Shown: positions 26,641 to 35,298 of the stretch, piece after piece
Layout of the letters: each line of letters starts with the position of its first letter
How positions within the stretch are numbered: position 1 is the first letter of the stretch
NCBI RefSeq assembly: GCF_013415305.1
Contig: NZ_JACBXU010000001.1
Coordinates: forward strand, 1,798,001-1,862,000
Reading direction: 5' to 3'
Origin: Pantoea sp. WMus005
GTDB lineage: Bacteria; Pseudomonadota; Gammaproteobacteria; Enterobacterales; Enterobacteriaceae
DNA length: 64,000 bases
Program-made: the position numbers and the translations under genes
The notes under the pieces: model-generated
Seen by the model: only the letters and a program-made list of their open reading frames with translations
Databases searched by the model: none
What the model was told of the DNA's origin: nothing

Positions 26641-27750
26641 CTACTCTGCTGAATCAACGACCTGCTGACGGGGACGAAAAACGTGATCGTTGCCATCCCC
26701 TGTTAACAATTCCCGTAACTTCTGGCCGCCATGCTCATCGGCCTGCGCGAACTGCCGCTCCGCTTCGGTGATCGGCGTGGTCCAGAGTAATGTCGGGCGA
26801 TCGCCATCGCGTTTTGGCAGTGTGAACTGCGCCTTTTCGGTTGCCAGCTCATTGGCCAGCAGGAAACTGTCAAAGCCGACCGGTGCCACTTCTGATGCCA
26901 GCGTATGGCCCTCACCCAGCCAGGTCAGGCGTGCCCACGGCAGATGCACGAACTCTGCCAGCGCACTGGCCATCTGCACCGCGTTGCCTTCCGTCATGAT
27001 TTCACCGTCAACCGCCATACCCAGTTCAATGCGGCGATACTGCGGTGCCAGCTCATCAAACAGATAATCGACCTGCGGCATGGGCCGGATACTCATACCG
27101 AGCGTCAGGAAAACCCAGACGCCCTGATGCCAGTGCTGGGAGATCGCCATCGGCGGCCAGCTACCCTGATCAATGGCGTAATATTTCACCGACTCACCGA
27201 AGCGCGCCTGATAGCAGGCCATCAGATCCTGCTGCACGTTGTCCCACTCGCTGCCGTCGTGCCATTCACGCCAGAACTGACGCTGATGCTCCGCACGGGC
27301 ATAGTAGTCATTGGTCGATGCCGACCCTAATGGGGCCGTCAGCCGGTTCTTTTTAATGCAGCCCGCAGAGAAGCTCACCTGCTTTTCCTGATAGAGGCTC
27401 CAGCCGGGTATCACCGCCAGCAGCTGGCCGTAGTACCACAGCGCCGCCCCATCATCAGAAGGCTCCCACAGAATCTGCAGACCCGCCGGATCCAGCGCAG
27501 GTTCCGCCTCCAGATTACGGCAATATTCGGCGCTGAGTAGCGGCGCTATGCCCTGCTCCATCGCCTCGCGATCTTCCTGCGCCGGTGCAGGCAGCAGGTT
27601 TCTTAGCCAGCAGCCGCGCACCGCATACTGACTGCGGAACAGGTCGGTTGGCCAGATGTAAAAATAGGCAGTGCGCTCATCCTGTTCGACAATCGCGGTC
27701 AGGGTGCGCTGCTGATTGTGGACTTCAGCAATCAGGGATTTGTACGTCAT
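26641..27750 (-). CDS. Suppressor-of-fused (SUFU) domain protein
   Basis: A 369-residue protein from the start at 27750, with GAGG five bases before the ATG; a longer upstream frame lacks support. The C-terminal 190 residues match the SUFU pattern: VWVFLTLGMS, RRIELGMAV, LGEGHTL, VGFDSFLLAN and LWTTPITEAERQFA. The N-terminal half is not recognisable to me. SUFU is known from Hedgehog signalling in animals; bacterial members occur widely and some may be immunity-type proteins, but this one's role is unknown. No toxin gene is evident next to it. Confidence 0.75.
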   Translation of the reverse strand: MTYKSLIAEVHNQQRTLTAIVEQDERTAYFYIWPTDLFRSQYAVRGCWLRNLLPAPAQEDREAMEQGIAPLLSAEYCRNLEAEPALDPAGLQILWEPSDDGAALWYYGQLLAVIPGWSLYQEKQVSFSAGCIKKNRLTAPLGSASTNDYYARAEHQRQFWREWHDGSEWDNVQQDLMACYQARFGESVKYYAIDQGSWPPMAISQHWHQGVWVFLTLGMSIRPMPQVDYLFDELAPQYRRIELGMAVDGEIMTEGNAVQMASALAEFVHLPWARLTWLGEGHTLASEVAPVGFDSFLLANELATEKAQFTLPKRDGDRPTLLWTTPITEAERQFAQADEHGGQKLRELLTGDGNDHVFRPRQQVVDSAE

Positions 27751-28061
27751 AGTGCCTCGACAAAGCCTGGAGGAATCCATTTTCCCCGAGAATAGAGCAG
27801 GATCCTGGCTGTGGCGATCTGAGACAAGGGTAATAGTCTCAAAGTGTGGCGGCTGGAGGTAAGGTGAGGGTTTTGGATGAGATATTGTGCTGCGAAGTGT
27901 ATCCATTGTCCGTCTTAGAGACGGCGAGGAACCCCATCAGCACGGATAGATAGCCGAATCCGAAAATCAGAGCTGGCAAACAAAGCCATCGCTTTAATCC
28001 TCCCGAACGAATGTGATGTAAGCTCAAAGCAATAAAAAATCAGCGGTAAGGAAGCAACGCC
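27751..28061. other. Gap between SUFU and arginase-like genes
   Basis: No confident gene. A leftward 62-codon frame at 27839-28027 begins with TTG and encodes one hydrophobic stretch (WLCLPALIFGFGYLSVLMG), but it has no clear start. A short hairpin CCGTCT-TAG-AGACGG is at 27910-27924. AAGGAAG before 28062 is the ribosome-binding site of the next gene. Confidence 0.4.
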
Positions 28062-28880
28062 ATGTCAGCAATAAAAACAGCCTACACCGTATTTCAGGGG
28101 AGAGCCGGCGATCCTAATGATCTTGCCCTACCTGGTGCCAGAGCAATTGGAGATTATCTCGCCTGTAAGACAGGTATCAATCCCGTGATAGTCGGAAATC
28201 CAGAAGCAGCCCTGAATGAGAAATGGCGTAAGGAGCTTGACGCTGCAATGTTAAATCTCGAGGCTGTTAAGGCACGATTTGAAGAGGTGCTTGCATCCGG
28301 AGCGGTGTCTGTAGCGGCTATCAGTCGCTGCGTGGTCTCACTGGCTACGTTGCCTGTCGTTGCAAAGTACCACCCTGATTGTTGCATAGTCTGGTTCGAT
28401 GCTCATGCTGACCTGAATACGCCGGAGACATCAGAAACGGGTTACCTGGGAGGGCTCGCATTGGCAGGAGCCACGGGATTATGGGATTCAGGACTGGGTA
28501 ATAGAGTGCGTATCGATCAGATTGTGCTTGTCGGGCAGCGAGATCTGGATCCGTTCGAAACAGCGCTGATAAGAGAACACTGCATCCCTCACACTACAGC
28601 AGGCCCTAATCTCTCCGGGCGTCTTAAAGCGGCGATTGCCGGGCGTAAGGTTTACGTTCATCTTGACTGTGACGTTCTTGAACCTGGGATTGTACCCACT
28701 GATTATAAAGTCGGGGGCGGTCTGACTCTTGAAGATTTACACGCCTGCAGTGAAATAATCGCCGCACATCGTTTCATCGGTATTGAAATTGCGGAATTCC
28801 AGAATGCCTGGGAGCGTGATGGTATGCCCGTTTCCCCTTCCGCTCTGCTTGAAACGCTTTCGCCATTAATAAATCGCTGA
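28062..28880 (+). CDS. Arginase-fold (ureohydrolase family) protein with altered metal site
   Basis: A 272-residue member of the arginase/agmatinase/formimidoylglutamase superfamily. Four of the six usual Mn ligands are visible as DAHAD (Asp113, His115, Asp117) and in LDCDVLEP (Asp202, Asp204). The normal first-ligand motif GGDH(S) is replaced by ISRC (Cys90), and the usual DxDxxDP ends in EP. The C-terminal conserved glutamate region IEIAEFQNAW is present in place of the more usual DVVEFNP. It may bind one metal, use Cys as a ligand, or act on an unusual substrate. AAGGAAG precedes the ATG. It stands alone. Confidence 0.8.
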   Translation: MSAIKTAYTVFQGRAGDPNDLALPGARAIGDYLACKTGINPVIVGNPEAALNEKWRKELDAAMLNLEAVKARFEEVLASGAVSVAAISRCVVSLATLPVVAKYHPDCCIVWFDAHADLNTPETSETGYLGGLALAGATGLWDSGLGNRVRIDQIVLVGQRDLDPFETALIREHCIPHTTAGPNLSGRLKAAIAGRKVYVHLDCDVLEPGIVPTDYKVGGGLTLEDLHACSEIIAAHRFIGIEIAEFQNAWERDGMPVSPSALLETLSPLINR

Positions 28881-29318
28881 TGTCTGGCTGAATGAGTTTG
28901 CAACGTTGTGTGCCAGGATGACTGCGCTGCATGGGTTCTGTTAATAAGGCTTCCGGGGGAGAAATTGAGATCTTAAAATATGCTCACCCTTAACCTGTGC
29001 CTTTGTGTTAGTTCAGGTAGTTATTTAACCTCTGCCATAAAACCCCCTGCCCGCACCTTATAATAATGTGATAAGCGTCTCATAATCATTCGTGATCGCC
29101 GTCAACTAATAGCAACTTTTAATAGTCAGTCTCATGGGCACTGTAAATAACTTTAATAATCAGCCTGATGTTTATCGGCAATTACCAACTTCAGTCATTG
29201 TTCAGAAGGGGGAAGTTGTGAGGATAATGTAAACGCCTCATCACTCTTAAACCCGGATTTTCAGGTAAAAATAACGCCTGTTCCTGCCGGAACTTTATTC
29301 ACCTTACAGGTGAACAAT
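28881..29318. promoter_or_regulatory. Control region upstream of the sugar-binding-protein gene
   Basis: There is no gene in this 438-base, AT-rich stretch. TGTGA-N6-TCTCA at 29067-29082 is a good CRP-like site (9 of 10). AATAGCAACTTTTA at 29108-29121 is the reverse complement of a 14-mer found at 33387-33400 in front of the transporter and dehydrogenase genes, which suggests a common regulator. AGGTGA at 29308 is the ribosome-binding site for the ATG at 29319. Confidence 0.5.
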
Positions 29319-30245
29319 ATGAAAGCGTTAATATTACCGGCTATTACCCTGGTTTCTCTGATGATATTTTCCGTACAGGCGAAACAGATGAAAGTTGGCG
29401 TTGCCCTGGCTAACTTTGATCTCAACTTTATTTCCATCCTCCGCAGTCAGATGGCGTCAGAACTCCAGAAAGAGGATCTCGGTGGACAGTTTGTGGATGC
29501 CAAAGGTGATGTGGCACTACAGGCCCAGCAGGTTGATGATTTTATCAATCAGGGTGTGGATGCCATTATTCTGAATCCCGTTGATACGCAGGGTGTTCAG
29601 CCCATGATGAAAGCCGCCAGCAACGCCGGCATCCCCCTCATTTTTGTGAACAGGAAACCGGAAGTAAAGCTTTCTCCCGGTATGGCGTATGTAGGCTCTG
29701 ATTCCGCGCTGGGTGGTGAGATGGAAATGGAAGCGCTGGCGAAAAAGATGAATTACAAAGGTAATGTCGCCATTTTGATGGGTGCCTTGTCTAATGAGGA
29801 GGCACATGAACGTACGCGGGCCACTGAGACAGTCATTGCCAAATACAAAGAGATGAAAGTTGTAGAAAAACAGACGGCAAAATGGCAGCGTAATGAAGCA
29901 GTTGACGTCGTTTCAGGCTGGCTGCTAAACGGCACCCCCGTCAACGCTATCGCCGCAAACAATGATGAGATGGCAATAGGTGCGATTATGGCGCTTAATC
30001 AGTCGGGTAATAAGGATATTTTAGTCGCCGGCATTGACGGCACACCCGATGGCGTGAAGTTTGTGCAGTCTGGTCGTATGACGCTGACGATTTTTCAGGA
30101 CGCCCGTGGTCAGGCAACAGGGGCTGTAAAAGTGACCCGTGCGCTACTTGATAAGAAAAAGGTAGAGACCTATAACTGGATCCCTTACAAAATAATCACC
30201 TCAGAAAATTACCAACAGTTTCAGAGCGCCGGCCCGTCCCGGTAA
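29319..30245 (+). CDS. Periplasmic sugar-binding protein (ribose/inositol type), orphan
   Basis: A 308-residue Peripla_BP_4-type binding protein. I choose ATG 29319, with AGGTGA five bases upstream, over GTG 29310. The signal peptide ends near FSVQA. VDAIILNPVDTQGVQPMM and VAGIDGTPDGVKFV are typical of RbsB/IbpA relatives. No permease or ATPase gene lies nearby, so it either serves a transporter encoded elsewhere or acts in sensing. It is followed by an AraC-type regulator on the same strand and belongs to a cluster with an inositol-type dehydrogenase. Confidence 0.87.
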   Translation: MKALILPAITLVSLMIFSVQAKQMKVGVALANFDLNFISILRSQMASELQKEDLGGQFVDAKGDVALQAQQVDDFINQGVDAIILNPVDTQGVQPMMKAASNAGIPLIFVNRKPEVKLSPGMAYVGSDSALGGEMEMEALAKKMNYKGNVAILMGALSNEEAHERTRATETVIAKYKEMKVVEKQTAKWQRNEAVDVVSGWLLNGTPVNAIAANNDEMAIGAIMALNQSGNKDILVAGIDGTPDGVKFVQSGRMTLTIFQDARGQATGAVKVTRALLDKKKVETYNWIPYKIITSENYQQFQSAGPSR

Positions 30246-30290
30246 TCTTCCGGCCCACTGCAGCATGGGCCGGTACCGTTCCCGACTGGC

Positions 30291-31181
30291 ATGTTAAAAG
30301 CGAGGCTGATTATGCTAACCCATTGCACGGACGATACCCGGAAGTATCCCGACTTTGCTGAGTTTTCATCACCAAAATTATTATTTGTCTGTAGGACAGA
30401 AGGCGAAGAATCCGCCATACCCCGCGTAATGCACAAGCATGATGATCGTATTGAAATCATGTTTATTGCCCGTGGCAGCGGAGACTACGTTATCGACGGT
30501 AAAAATTATCTGGCTCAGGAAGGGGATATCCTGATTTTTAACTCGGGTGTGGTACACGATGAACGCCCTCACATCAGCGGTGATTCACTGATTTACAGCT
30601 GCGGACTCAGCAATCTGGATATTCATGGGCTACCGCCTGATCATCTGCAGCCGCGTGAATATGGCGCCCTGGTTAAAAGTGGCCCACACTGCACCTCTGT
30701 ACATGGACTTTTTGAAACACTTTGCGCTCAGTGTTTTGGCAAGAATAAGCATTATGGTGTTGTGGCGCATCATGTACTGAATGCCCTGTTGATCATTGTC
30801 CGCAATCTTTGTGAACAGCAGCAGGCGCGACTGGATGAGAGAACGCTCTCACTGGGTGAGCAGATAAAAGAGTTTATTGATGAAAATTATAACTCACCTA
30901 TTACTCTTGAAGACATCACGCAGAAACTCCGTATTAACCGATTCTATCTGATCCACGTATTTAAAGAGTTTTCAGGCTATCCCCCTAAACAGTACATTAT
31001 TCGCAGGCGTGTTGGCGAGGCACAGTCGCTACTTCTCAATACCGATATGGGTGTGACAGAAATCGCGACAAAAGTGGGTTACGACAGCGTCAATAATTTT
31101 CATCGCGTATTTAAAATGATCGTTGGCATACCGCCGACGCAATATAAAGTCCGCTGGATGGAGGGGATGAAAGCAACATAA
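30291..31181 (+). CDS. AraC-family regulator of the sugar cluster
   Basis: A 296-residue regulator. A cupin sensor domain occupies the N-terminal half (IARGSGDYVIDGKNYLAQEG), and a double helix-turn-helix the C-terminus (ITLEDITQKLRINRFYLIHV, then VTEIATKVGYDSVNNFHRVF). ATG codons occur at 30291 and 30312; neither has a strong Shine-Dalgarno sequence, so the first residues are uncertain. Position suggests it controls the binding protein, iolG-like and transporter genes. The repeated TAAAAGTTGCTATT motif is a candidate target. Confidence 0.9.
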   Translation: MLKARLIMLTHCTDDTRKYPDFAEFSSPKLLFVCRTEGEESAIPRVMHKHDDRIEIMFIARGSGDYVIDGKNYLAQEGDILIFNSGVVHDERPHISGDSLIYSCGLSNLDIHGLPPDHLQPREYGALVKSGPHCTSVHGLFETLCAQCFGKNKHYGVVAHHVLNALLIIVRNLCEQQQARLDERTLSLGEQIKEFIDENYNSPITLEDITQKLRINRFYLIHVFKEFSGYPPKQYIIRRRVGEAQSLLLNTDMGVTEIATKVGYDSVNNFHRVFKMIVGIPPTQYKVRWMEGMKAT

Positions 31182-31219
31182 ATGATGCACACTGACCAGA
31201 CGGCCAGTGTGCCGTCATT
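31181..31219. terminator. Hairpin between convergent araC-type and epimerase genes
   Basis: GCACACTG pairs with CAGTGTGC (31187-31194 with 31205-31212), and AATGA/TCATT pair outside. It fills the whole gap between the two convergent stop codons and may serve both directions, but the U-runs are weak. Confidence 0.5.
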
Positions 31220-32178
31220 CAGATGGCAGGCAGAACGTAATCAGACCGCTCAACCATAGCAGTACGCCTGAGCAGTTCAACGGATTTGATGACACCTTCC
31301 ATACGTGAAAGATTCATGTCTTCATGCTCAATGCTTAATGTCAGCCCTGGGTCGGCAAAATGCGCCAGTGCATAACAGAACTGATTCCACCATGACTCAG
31401 GCTGACCATATCCCAGGGTAACATAAGACCAGCTGCGTTCGCGGCTCATGGTCATCGGGCGGTTATCCAGCGCGGTTGCGGTCGCCCGATTAATGCTGTC
31501 AATAAAGGTATCTTTGGCATGAACGTGGTAAATCATGCTGCCTGCTGAACGAATGAACGCAAGCGGGTCGCCGCCCATCCAGATGATATGGCTGGGATCG
31601 AAATTGAGGCCCACTACATCCCCGGTAATATCATGAAGCTGCCTGAAGGTGGGCAGGTTATACGCCAGCTGCTGCCCATGTAGCTCAATACAGATCCGGA
31701 CGCCGCTGTCACGCGCGACCTGTGCCAGGCTGCGCCAGTAGGACTCAGCCACTTCCCATTGATGTGCCAGAATCAGCTGCGTTTCTGGCGGCCAGGCGGT
31801 CACAATCCAGTTGGGAAAGCTGTCACCGGGTGCGCCGGGCAGACCGGACATGGTTATGACATTTTCCACTCCCATCAATGCGGCAAGCTCAATCGTTTTA
31901 TGAAGGCATGCAGAATGCATCCTGCCGGTTTCAGCGGGGTGCAGTGGATTGCCGTTTGCGTTGAGAGCCGAAAGAGTGAGACCGTTATCACTCAGTCTGC
32001 TTTGTAAATCACGCCGTGATGCCGGATTACTCAGCAGTTTATCCAGATCGAGATGGGGAGCTGTTGACCAGTTCCCGGTAGCAAACTCCAGAGAGTCGAG
32101 CTTCAAATCAGCAGCCGTTTTGATAACGTCTTCAACGGAAAGATGACTGAGACTGTCAGACACTAATCCAAGTTTCAT
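31219..32178 (-). CDS. TIM-barrel sugar (phosphate) isomerase/epimerase
   Basis: A 319-residue xylose-isomerase-like TIM barrel. The divalent-metal ligands of the family are visible in order: CIELHG (Glu), NFDPSH (Asp/His), YHVHAKD (His) and SIEHED (Glu). It lies 11 bases after the iolG-like gene on the same strand. Relatives act as IolE/IolI-type enzymes or as 3-ketosugar epimerases, so a step after the dehydrogenase is likely; the exact reaction is not visible. Confidence 0.85.
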   Translation of the reverse strand: MKLGLVSDSLSHLSVEDVIKTAADLKLDSLEFATGNWSTAPHLDLDKLLSNPASRRDLQSRLSDNGLTLSALNANGNPLHPAETGRMHSACLHKTIELAALMGVENVITMSGLPGAPGDSFPNWIVTAWPPETQLILAHQWEVAESYWRSLAQVARDSGVRICIELHGQQLAYNLPTFRQLHDITGDVVGLNFDPSHIIWMGGDPLAFIRSAGSMIYHVHAKDTFIDSINRATATALDNRPMTMSRERSWSYVTLGYGQPESWWNQFCYALAHFADPGLTLSIEHEDMNLSRMEGVIKSVELLRRTAMVERSDYVLPAI

Positions 32179-32189
32179 GTTCTGTCCTC

Positions 32190-33185
32190 TTATAGCGAGA
32201 CCGTAACAACTTTGTGAGTTTTAAAGGATTCGACCGCGGCTTCAGCAAGTAACAGGGCTTTAAGACCATCATCAGCGGTGGTCGGCACCGGCCGTCCTTC
32301 TTTGATTGCAGCAACAAAGGCTTTCCACTGCTCGCGAAAAGCCTCCTGATAACGTTCCAGGAAAAAATGCAGCGGCTTCTGCGCCTGCGCGCCATATTCT
32401 TCAGTGACTTTAACCAGCGTTGTGGTCGGGACATTCCCTACATACAAACACCCTTTCTGACCGTGCGCTTCAATACGCTGGTCATATCCGTAACCGGAAC
32501 GCCGGCTGTTATTGATTACGGCAATCTTTCCGGAGGCGGTCTGAAGCGTAATCACCGCGGTGTCCACATCCCCGGCAGCCTTGACCGTGGGGCTGACAAG
32601 CGCCGCAGCGGTAACAGAGACAGACACTGGCTCCTCACCCAGCTGAAAACGCGCCATATCGAAATCATGAATGGTCATGTCACGAAACATCCCTCCCGAA
32701 ACCAGCAGGTAGTCATCCGGCAGCGGAGAGGGATCGCGGGAGTTGATTTGAAGATGCTCAAGCTCCCCGATCTCACCCGCTCTGAGCGCCCGGTTCAGGT
32801 GGGCATGGTTGGGATCAAAACGGCGATTAAAGCCGATCATAAATGGCACTCTTCGCTCATTTACTTCGGCGACGCAGGCCCTGACGCGTTCAATATTCAG
32901 ATCGATCGGTTTTTCACAAAAAATAGCCTTGCCAGCACGGGCGGCCTGTAATGAAAAATCAGCATGGGTATCGGTAGATGTGGCAACCAGCACAATATCC
33001 ACTTCCGGATGCGCTATGGCCTCTTCTGTGCTGAGTACGCGCGCTGCGAATCGCTCAGCCAGACTTTCTGCGGCTGCCGGGAAGAGATCAGATACCGAAA
33101 ACAGAACAGTATCCGGATGATCATAAATATGACGGGCGTGGACTTGTGCAATTCTTCCTGCACCTAATAACGCAACTTTTAACAT
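32190..33185 (-). CDS. Gfo/Idh/MocA dehydrogenase, inositol 2-dehydrogenase-like
   Basis: A 331-residue NAD(P)-dependent oxidoreductase starting at 33185 (AGAGGTCAGCT before the ATG); a longer frame upstream is rejected. The Rossmann motif GAGRIA is at residues 8-13, the EKP motif with the catalytic lysine at 91-93, and the active-site segment HDFD at 173-176. GFNRRFDP is typical of IolG proteins. It would oxidise myo-inositol or a related polyol at C2. The remaining iol genes (iolB, C, D, E) are absent from the window, so the pathway must be completed elsewhere or be different. Confidence 0.86.
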   Translation of the reverse strand: MLKVALLGAGRIAQVHARHIYDHPDTVLFSVSDLFPAAAESLAERFAARVLSTEEAIAHPEVDIVLVATSTDTHADFSLQAARAGKAIFCEKPIDLNIERVRACVAEVNERRVPFMIGFNRRFDPNHAHLNRALRAGEIGELEHLQINSRDPSPLPDDYLLVSGGMFRDMTIHDFDMARFQLGEEPVSVSVTAAALVSPTVKAAGDVDTAVITLQTASGKIAVINNSRRSGYGYDQRIEAHGQKGCLYVGNVPTTTLVKVTEEYGAQAQKPLHFFLERYQEAFREQWKAFVAAIKEGRPVPTTADDGLKALLLAEAAVESFKTHKVVTVSL

Positions 33186-33814
33186 AGCTGACCTCTGATA
33201 GATGGTTTCCCCGAAAATGGGTCTGGAATAACAGCAATATTCAGACGTGCGCATTGCCCGCACCAAATAGCGTCTTTACTGCAAAAGCATAGGAAATGAA
33301 CTTAAACAAAAAGAACGTATTTTTCAAAAATATTAGAAACCGAAATTTTATTTTTGTGACGTGGATGCTAAATATATAATTAGTGCTAAAAGTTGCTATT
33401 GATATCTTTATGAAATGATTAATTTTTACAGGATTTAGCCTGTTTTACAGGGCAATTAATTGCCCTCAGCACCGGCTGAGGGTGCATAAGTATGAACAGA
33501 TAAAATTTCCCCAGGCACAACGGGAAAGGACACAGGTTCAAAAAATAAAAAAATAATTCATAAATTACAAATATTTAAAATAAATTCTCGCCAGATAAAG
33601 CTTCAAGCACTGACGCTGTAAACGTGAAGAACTTCACAGGACGGTGACATTTACCGACATATCGCAACTTATGGCATTGGAATATTAATTTCATTGTCGG
33701 TTAATAAAGAAGTTATTAATTCAGTGCTAAAAGAAGCACCCACGGCTTTTCGTTTACTGCGCCCCGGCGCGTTTCTGTTATGTGAAATAATTAAACCTAC
33801 CAGGACGATGATTT
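33186..33814. promoter_or_regulatory. Long divergent control region between iolG-like and MFS genes
   Basis: There is no gene in this 629-base, very AT-rich stretch. The 14-mer TAAAAGTTGCTATT at 33387-33400 also occurs inverted at 29108-29121. AGTGCTAAAAG at 33723-33733 overlaps a hairpin GTGCT-AAAAGA-AGCAC and shares 11 bases with the first site (AGTGCTAAAAG at 33382). Perfect palindrome AGGGCAATTAATTGCCCT is at 33449-33466, directly followed by an 8-bp hairpin (33463-33482). GTGAAG-AA-CTTCAC is at 33624-33637. Confidence 0.55.
33449..33466. repeat. 18-base perfect palindrome
   Basis: AGGGCAATTAATTGCCCT is fully self-complementary, the form of a LacI/GalR- or GntR-type operator. It sits in the divergent region 264 bases upstream of iolG-like and 349 bases upstream of the MFS gene. 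Confidence 0.6.
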
Positions 33815-35251
33815 ATGAGTGAAGACAAGCTGACAAGAAAGACGGGTTCGGAAAACGTCTCCTCAAAAGGCCCGAACATGCAGCGCATAACCATTGTCTC
33901 CACCATTGGTGGACTCTGTTTTGGCTATGATACCGGCGTCATTTCAGGCGCATTACTGTTTATGAATGATGACCTGAACCTTTCTCCTTCAGCTGAGGGG
34001 TTTATTACCTCCTCACTATTATTTGGCGCAGCGTTTGGCTCCCTGCTGGGCGGAATGCTATCTGACAGACAGGGACGACGTAAAAACTTACTGTGGGTCG
34101 CGATATTTTTTGTCTTTGGTGCCCTTGCGACTTCTTTTGCGTGGGATGTGAATTCGATGCTTGTGGCGCGCTTCATTCTGGGGCTTGCGGTCGGTTGTGC
34201 CTCGGTTACGGTCCCCATATACATCGCTGAAATGGCGCCCGCGAACCAGCGGGAAAAACTGGTAACGGTTAATGAATTGATGATCGTCACCGGGCAGTTT
34301 CTCGCCTATTCCGTCAATGCCGGTATCGTGAATGCGTATCCGGAACTGAGCCACAGCTGGCGTATTATGCTGGCTATACCGGCTATACCCGGCATCATCC
34401 TGTGGATAGGGATGATGATGATGCCTGAATCCCCACGCTTTTTCCTGCAGCGCGGTCAGGAGGATGAAGCCAGAAACGTATTAAACAGCATTCGCGAGCC
34501 CCAGGTTGTCGAGAAGGAGATCAAAGACATCCGCACTATTATTGCGATGGACTCACATCCGGTTAGCCTGCGTAAAGAACTCAGTAAAAAGTGGGTATTA
34601 AAACTCATTCTTATCGGTCTGATGATTGTGCTTGCCACACGCGTGACGGGGGTAAATACCATCATGTACTACGCACCGACGGTCTTAAAGTCAACGGGAC
34701 TTGGTGATGCCGCAGCCGTCACAGCCGCCGTAGCCAACGGTCTGATTTCCATTCTGGCTACGGTGCTTGGCATGATGATTATCGGTAAACTCCCCCGCCG
34801 TAAAATGTTTCTCACCGGTCAGACAGGTGTCACGCTGGTGCTGGTATTAATAGGGCTTTCTTTCAAAATATTTTTCCACAGTGAGACAATCAACGGGGTG
34901 GACGTACTGAAGGGCAACTTTGCGGGTGCCAGCTATATTATTCTCGCCCTTATGTCGCTGTTCCTCATCTTTATGCAGGGCTGGATAGCCCCCGTCTTCT
35001 GGCTCATGCTCTCTGAGATATATCCACTGCGGATTCGCGGCCTTGGTATGGGCATAGCGGTATTCGGGCTTTTTGGTTTTGATTTCGTTATTCAGTCACT
35101 TTTCCCAATCATGCTCCATGCCTGGGGAGGCGGAGCCACATTTGGCATATTTGCGCTTACCAACCTGGTGATGCTGATTTTGCTGTTCAGGTTCCTTCCT
35201 GAAACGCGCGGGCTTACGCTTGAAGAAATAGAGAAAAAATTCAGGCAGTAA
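33815..35251 (+). CDS. MFS sugar porter (IolT-like inositol transporter)
   Basis: A 478-residue sugar porter with 12 predicted membrane segments. The family motifs are present: GGLCFGYDTGVISGAL, the motif DRQGRR after segment 2, PIYIAEMAPANQRE after segment 4, PESPRFF after segment 6, and PETRGLTLEEIE at the C-terminus. It is closest in pattern to IolT-type myo-inositol:H+ symporters. It is divergent from the iolG-like gene and followed 47 bases later by an orphan PTS IIA gene. Confidence 0.9.
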   Translation: MSEDKLTRKTGSENVSSKGPNMQRITIVSTIGGLCFGYDTGVISGALLFMNDDLNLSPSAEGFITSSLLFGAAFGSLLGGMLSDRQGRRKNLLWVAIFFVFGALATSFAWDVNSMLVARFILGLAVGCASVTVPIYIAEMAPANQREKLVTVNELMIVTGQFLAYSVNAGIVNAYPELSHSWRIMLAIPAIPGIILWIGMMMMPESPRFFLQRGQEDEARNVLNSIREPQVVEKEIKDIRTIIAMDSHPVSLRKELSKKWVLKLILIGLMIVLATRVTGVNTIMYYAPTVLKSTGLGDAAAVTAAVANGLISILATVLGMMIIGKLPRRKMFLTGQTGVTLVLVLIGLSFKIFFHSETINGVDVLKGNFAGASYIILALMSLFLIFMQGWIAPVFWLMLSEIYPLRIRGLGMGIAVFGLFGFDFVIQSLFPIMLHAWGGGATFGIFALTNLVMLILLFRFLPETRGLTLEEIEKKFRQ

Positions 35252-35298
35252 ACAGGACCCGTTAATTCTGTCATTGACGTTAAATCAGGAGAAAAGTG

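Noticed and set aside
27839-28027. 62-codon leftward frame with one hydrophobic stretch
   Set aside because: It has a TTG start without a ribosome-binding site and no known homologue; a toxin-like small protein cannot be supported.
29137-29144. GGCACTGT resembling the first bases of an IS26 terminal repeat
   Set aside because: Only 8 bases match, and no partner repeat or target duplication is seen; it is probably chance.
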